Below, piece by piece: positions 63,708 to 64,000 of a stretch of 64,000 bases of DNA (its first letter is position 1; each line of letters opens with the position of its first letter). The notes under the pieces were generated by a model. It was not told where the DNA came from. It saw only the letters and a program-made list of their open reading frames with translations, and did no database searches. The DNA is taken from positions 1,488,001-1,552,000 of the forward strand of contig NW_027480507.1 in the NCBI RefSeq assembly GCF_051401765.1. The letters are read 5' to 3'. A program made the position numbers and the translations under genes. The stretch comes from Calliopsis andreniformis (lineage: Eukaryota > Arthropoda > Insecta > Hymenoptera > Andrenidae).

Positions 63708-64000
63708 TCGATCCTCAATCCTCAATCCTCAATCCTCAATCGTCAATCTTCAATCCTCAATACGCAATCTTCAATCCTCAATCCTCAATCCTCAAGCCTC
63801 AATCCTCATTCTTCAATCCTCAATACCCAATCCTCAATTTTCAATCCTCAACCCTCAATCCTCAATTCTCAATCCTCAATCCTCAATCTTCAATCCTCAT
63901 TCTTCAATCCTCAATACCCAATACTAAATCTTCAATCCTCAATCCTCAATCCTCAATTCTCAATCCTCAATCCTCAGTCTTCAGTCCTCAAACCTCAATC

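Larger units (their letters stand above)
1..64000 (+). repeat. Heptanucleotide satellite array, consensus TCAATCC
   Basis: The entire window is built from tandem 7-base units TCAATCC and one- or two-base variants, always in the same orientation. G is rare on this strand (about 1-4 per 60 bases in lines inspected), so the opposite strand is GGATTGA-rich and almost free of C. I see no single-copy stretch, mobile element, tRNA or rRNA, and no inversion. All long forward open frames are low-complexity readings of the repeat. A eukaryotic heterochromatic origin is inferred from length and nested repeats; the species and the satellite family name are not recognisable from the sequence. Confidence 0.97.
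62496..64000 (+). repeat. Array to the window end, with CCCGCGATA site and B-D pair
   Basis: Follows the 17.1-17.5 kb series at first (CCCGCGATACCC at 62600), then from ~63.07 kb the B-D block also seen at 5.8-6.7 and 57.0-57.9 kb. The window ends mid-array. Confidence 0.8.

Noticed and set aside
1..64000. Q/N-rich prion-like or repetitive surface protein gene
   Set aside because: Composition follows from the heptamer. There is no signal peptide, unique domain or promoter, and the repeat does not keep to multiples of 3.
1..64000. CRISPR array
   Set aside because: No alternation of a constant repeat with unique spacers; everything is tandem 7-mer.
1..64000. Functional telomere
   Set aside because: The unit is not a known telomere repeat, it is strongly variant, and the array continues beyond both window ends.
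1..64000. Mobile elements, tRNA, rRNA, or genes on the reverse strand
   Set aside because: No terminal repeats, target-site duplications or non-satellite sequence were found, and reverse frames carry TGA every 21 bases.

Overview
The whole 64 kb window is one uninterrupted satellite array. Its building block is a 7-base unit, TCAATCC on the given strand (GGATTGA on the other). It runs head-to-tail from base 1 to base 64000 with no inversion, no unique sequence, no transposon, no RNA gene and no credible protein gene. Array length and layered higher-order repeats (HORs) point to a eukaryotic heterochromatic block (centromeric, pericentromeric, subtelomeric or sex-chromosome-like) in a long-read assembly. 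Nothing in the sequence identifies the species. Both window ends lie inside the array: the first ~1.3 kb recurs at ~10.3 kb, and the last ~0.46 kb matches 6.25-6.71 kb.

Structure by scale. (1) Heptamers vary mostly in their last four bases (TCAGTCC, TCAATCT, TCAATAC, TCAATTC, TCAAACC, TCAACCC, TCATTCT), while the leading TCA is steadier. (2) Fixed-position 6-base units (TCATCG, TCATCC, TCGTCC) shift the 7-base phase. (3) A strongly diverged module of 22-24 heptamers, still in register (about 154-168 bp), occurs 44 times at irregular spacing (343 bp to 3.3 kb, mean about 1.46 kb). I sort it into five families, A, A2, B, C and D. (4) These modules define larger units. The clearest is a ~6.0 kb unit with module order C-A-A-A2, present three times between ~34.6 and 52.5 kb. 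The last two copies are a 6001-bp head-to-tail duplication in which I found no difference.

Layout. 0-9 kb: a ~2.4 kb block present twice, offset 5380 bp, each with an internal 370-bp tandem duplication. 9-20 kb: a mosaic of blocks found elsewhere in the window. 20-31 kb: 1.1-2.2 kb units each led by a family-A module, including recombinant units and a ~2.7 kb block repeated 8396 bp away. 31-34.6 kb: a block paralogous to 11.4-12.8 kb with a 538-bp tandem pair. 34.6-52.5 kb: the three ~6 kb HORs. 52.5-64 kb: a younger mosaic with 28-, 140- and 370-bp local duplications and a 3145-bp-offset duplication.

Forward-strand open frames up to 1070 codons exist but are a by-product of the repeat. Three heptamers make 21 bases, so every forward frame reads the same heptapeptide, SILNPQS, without a stop, while every reverse frame meets TGA every 21 bases. 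No CDS is annotated.
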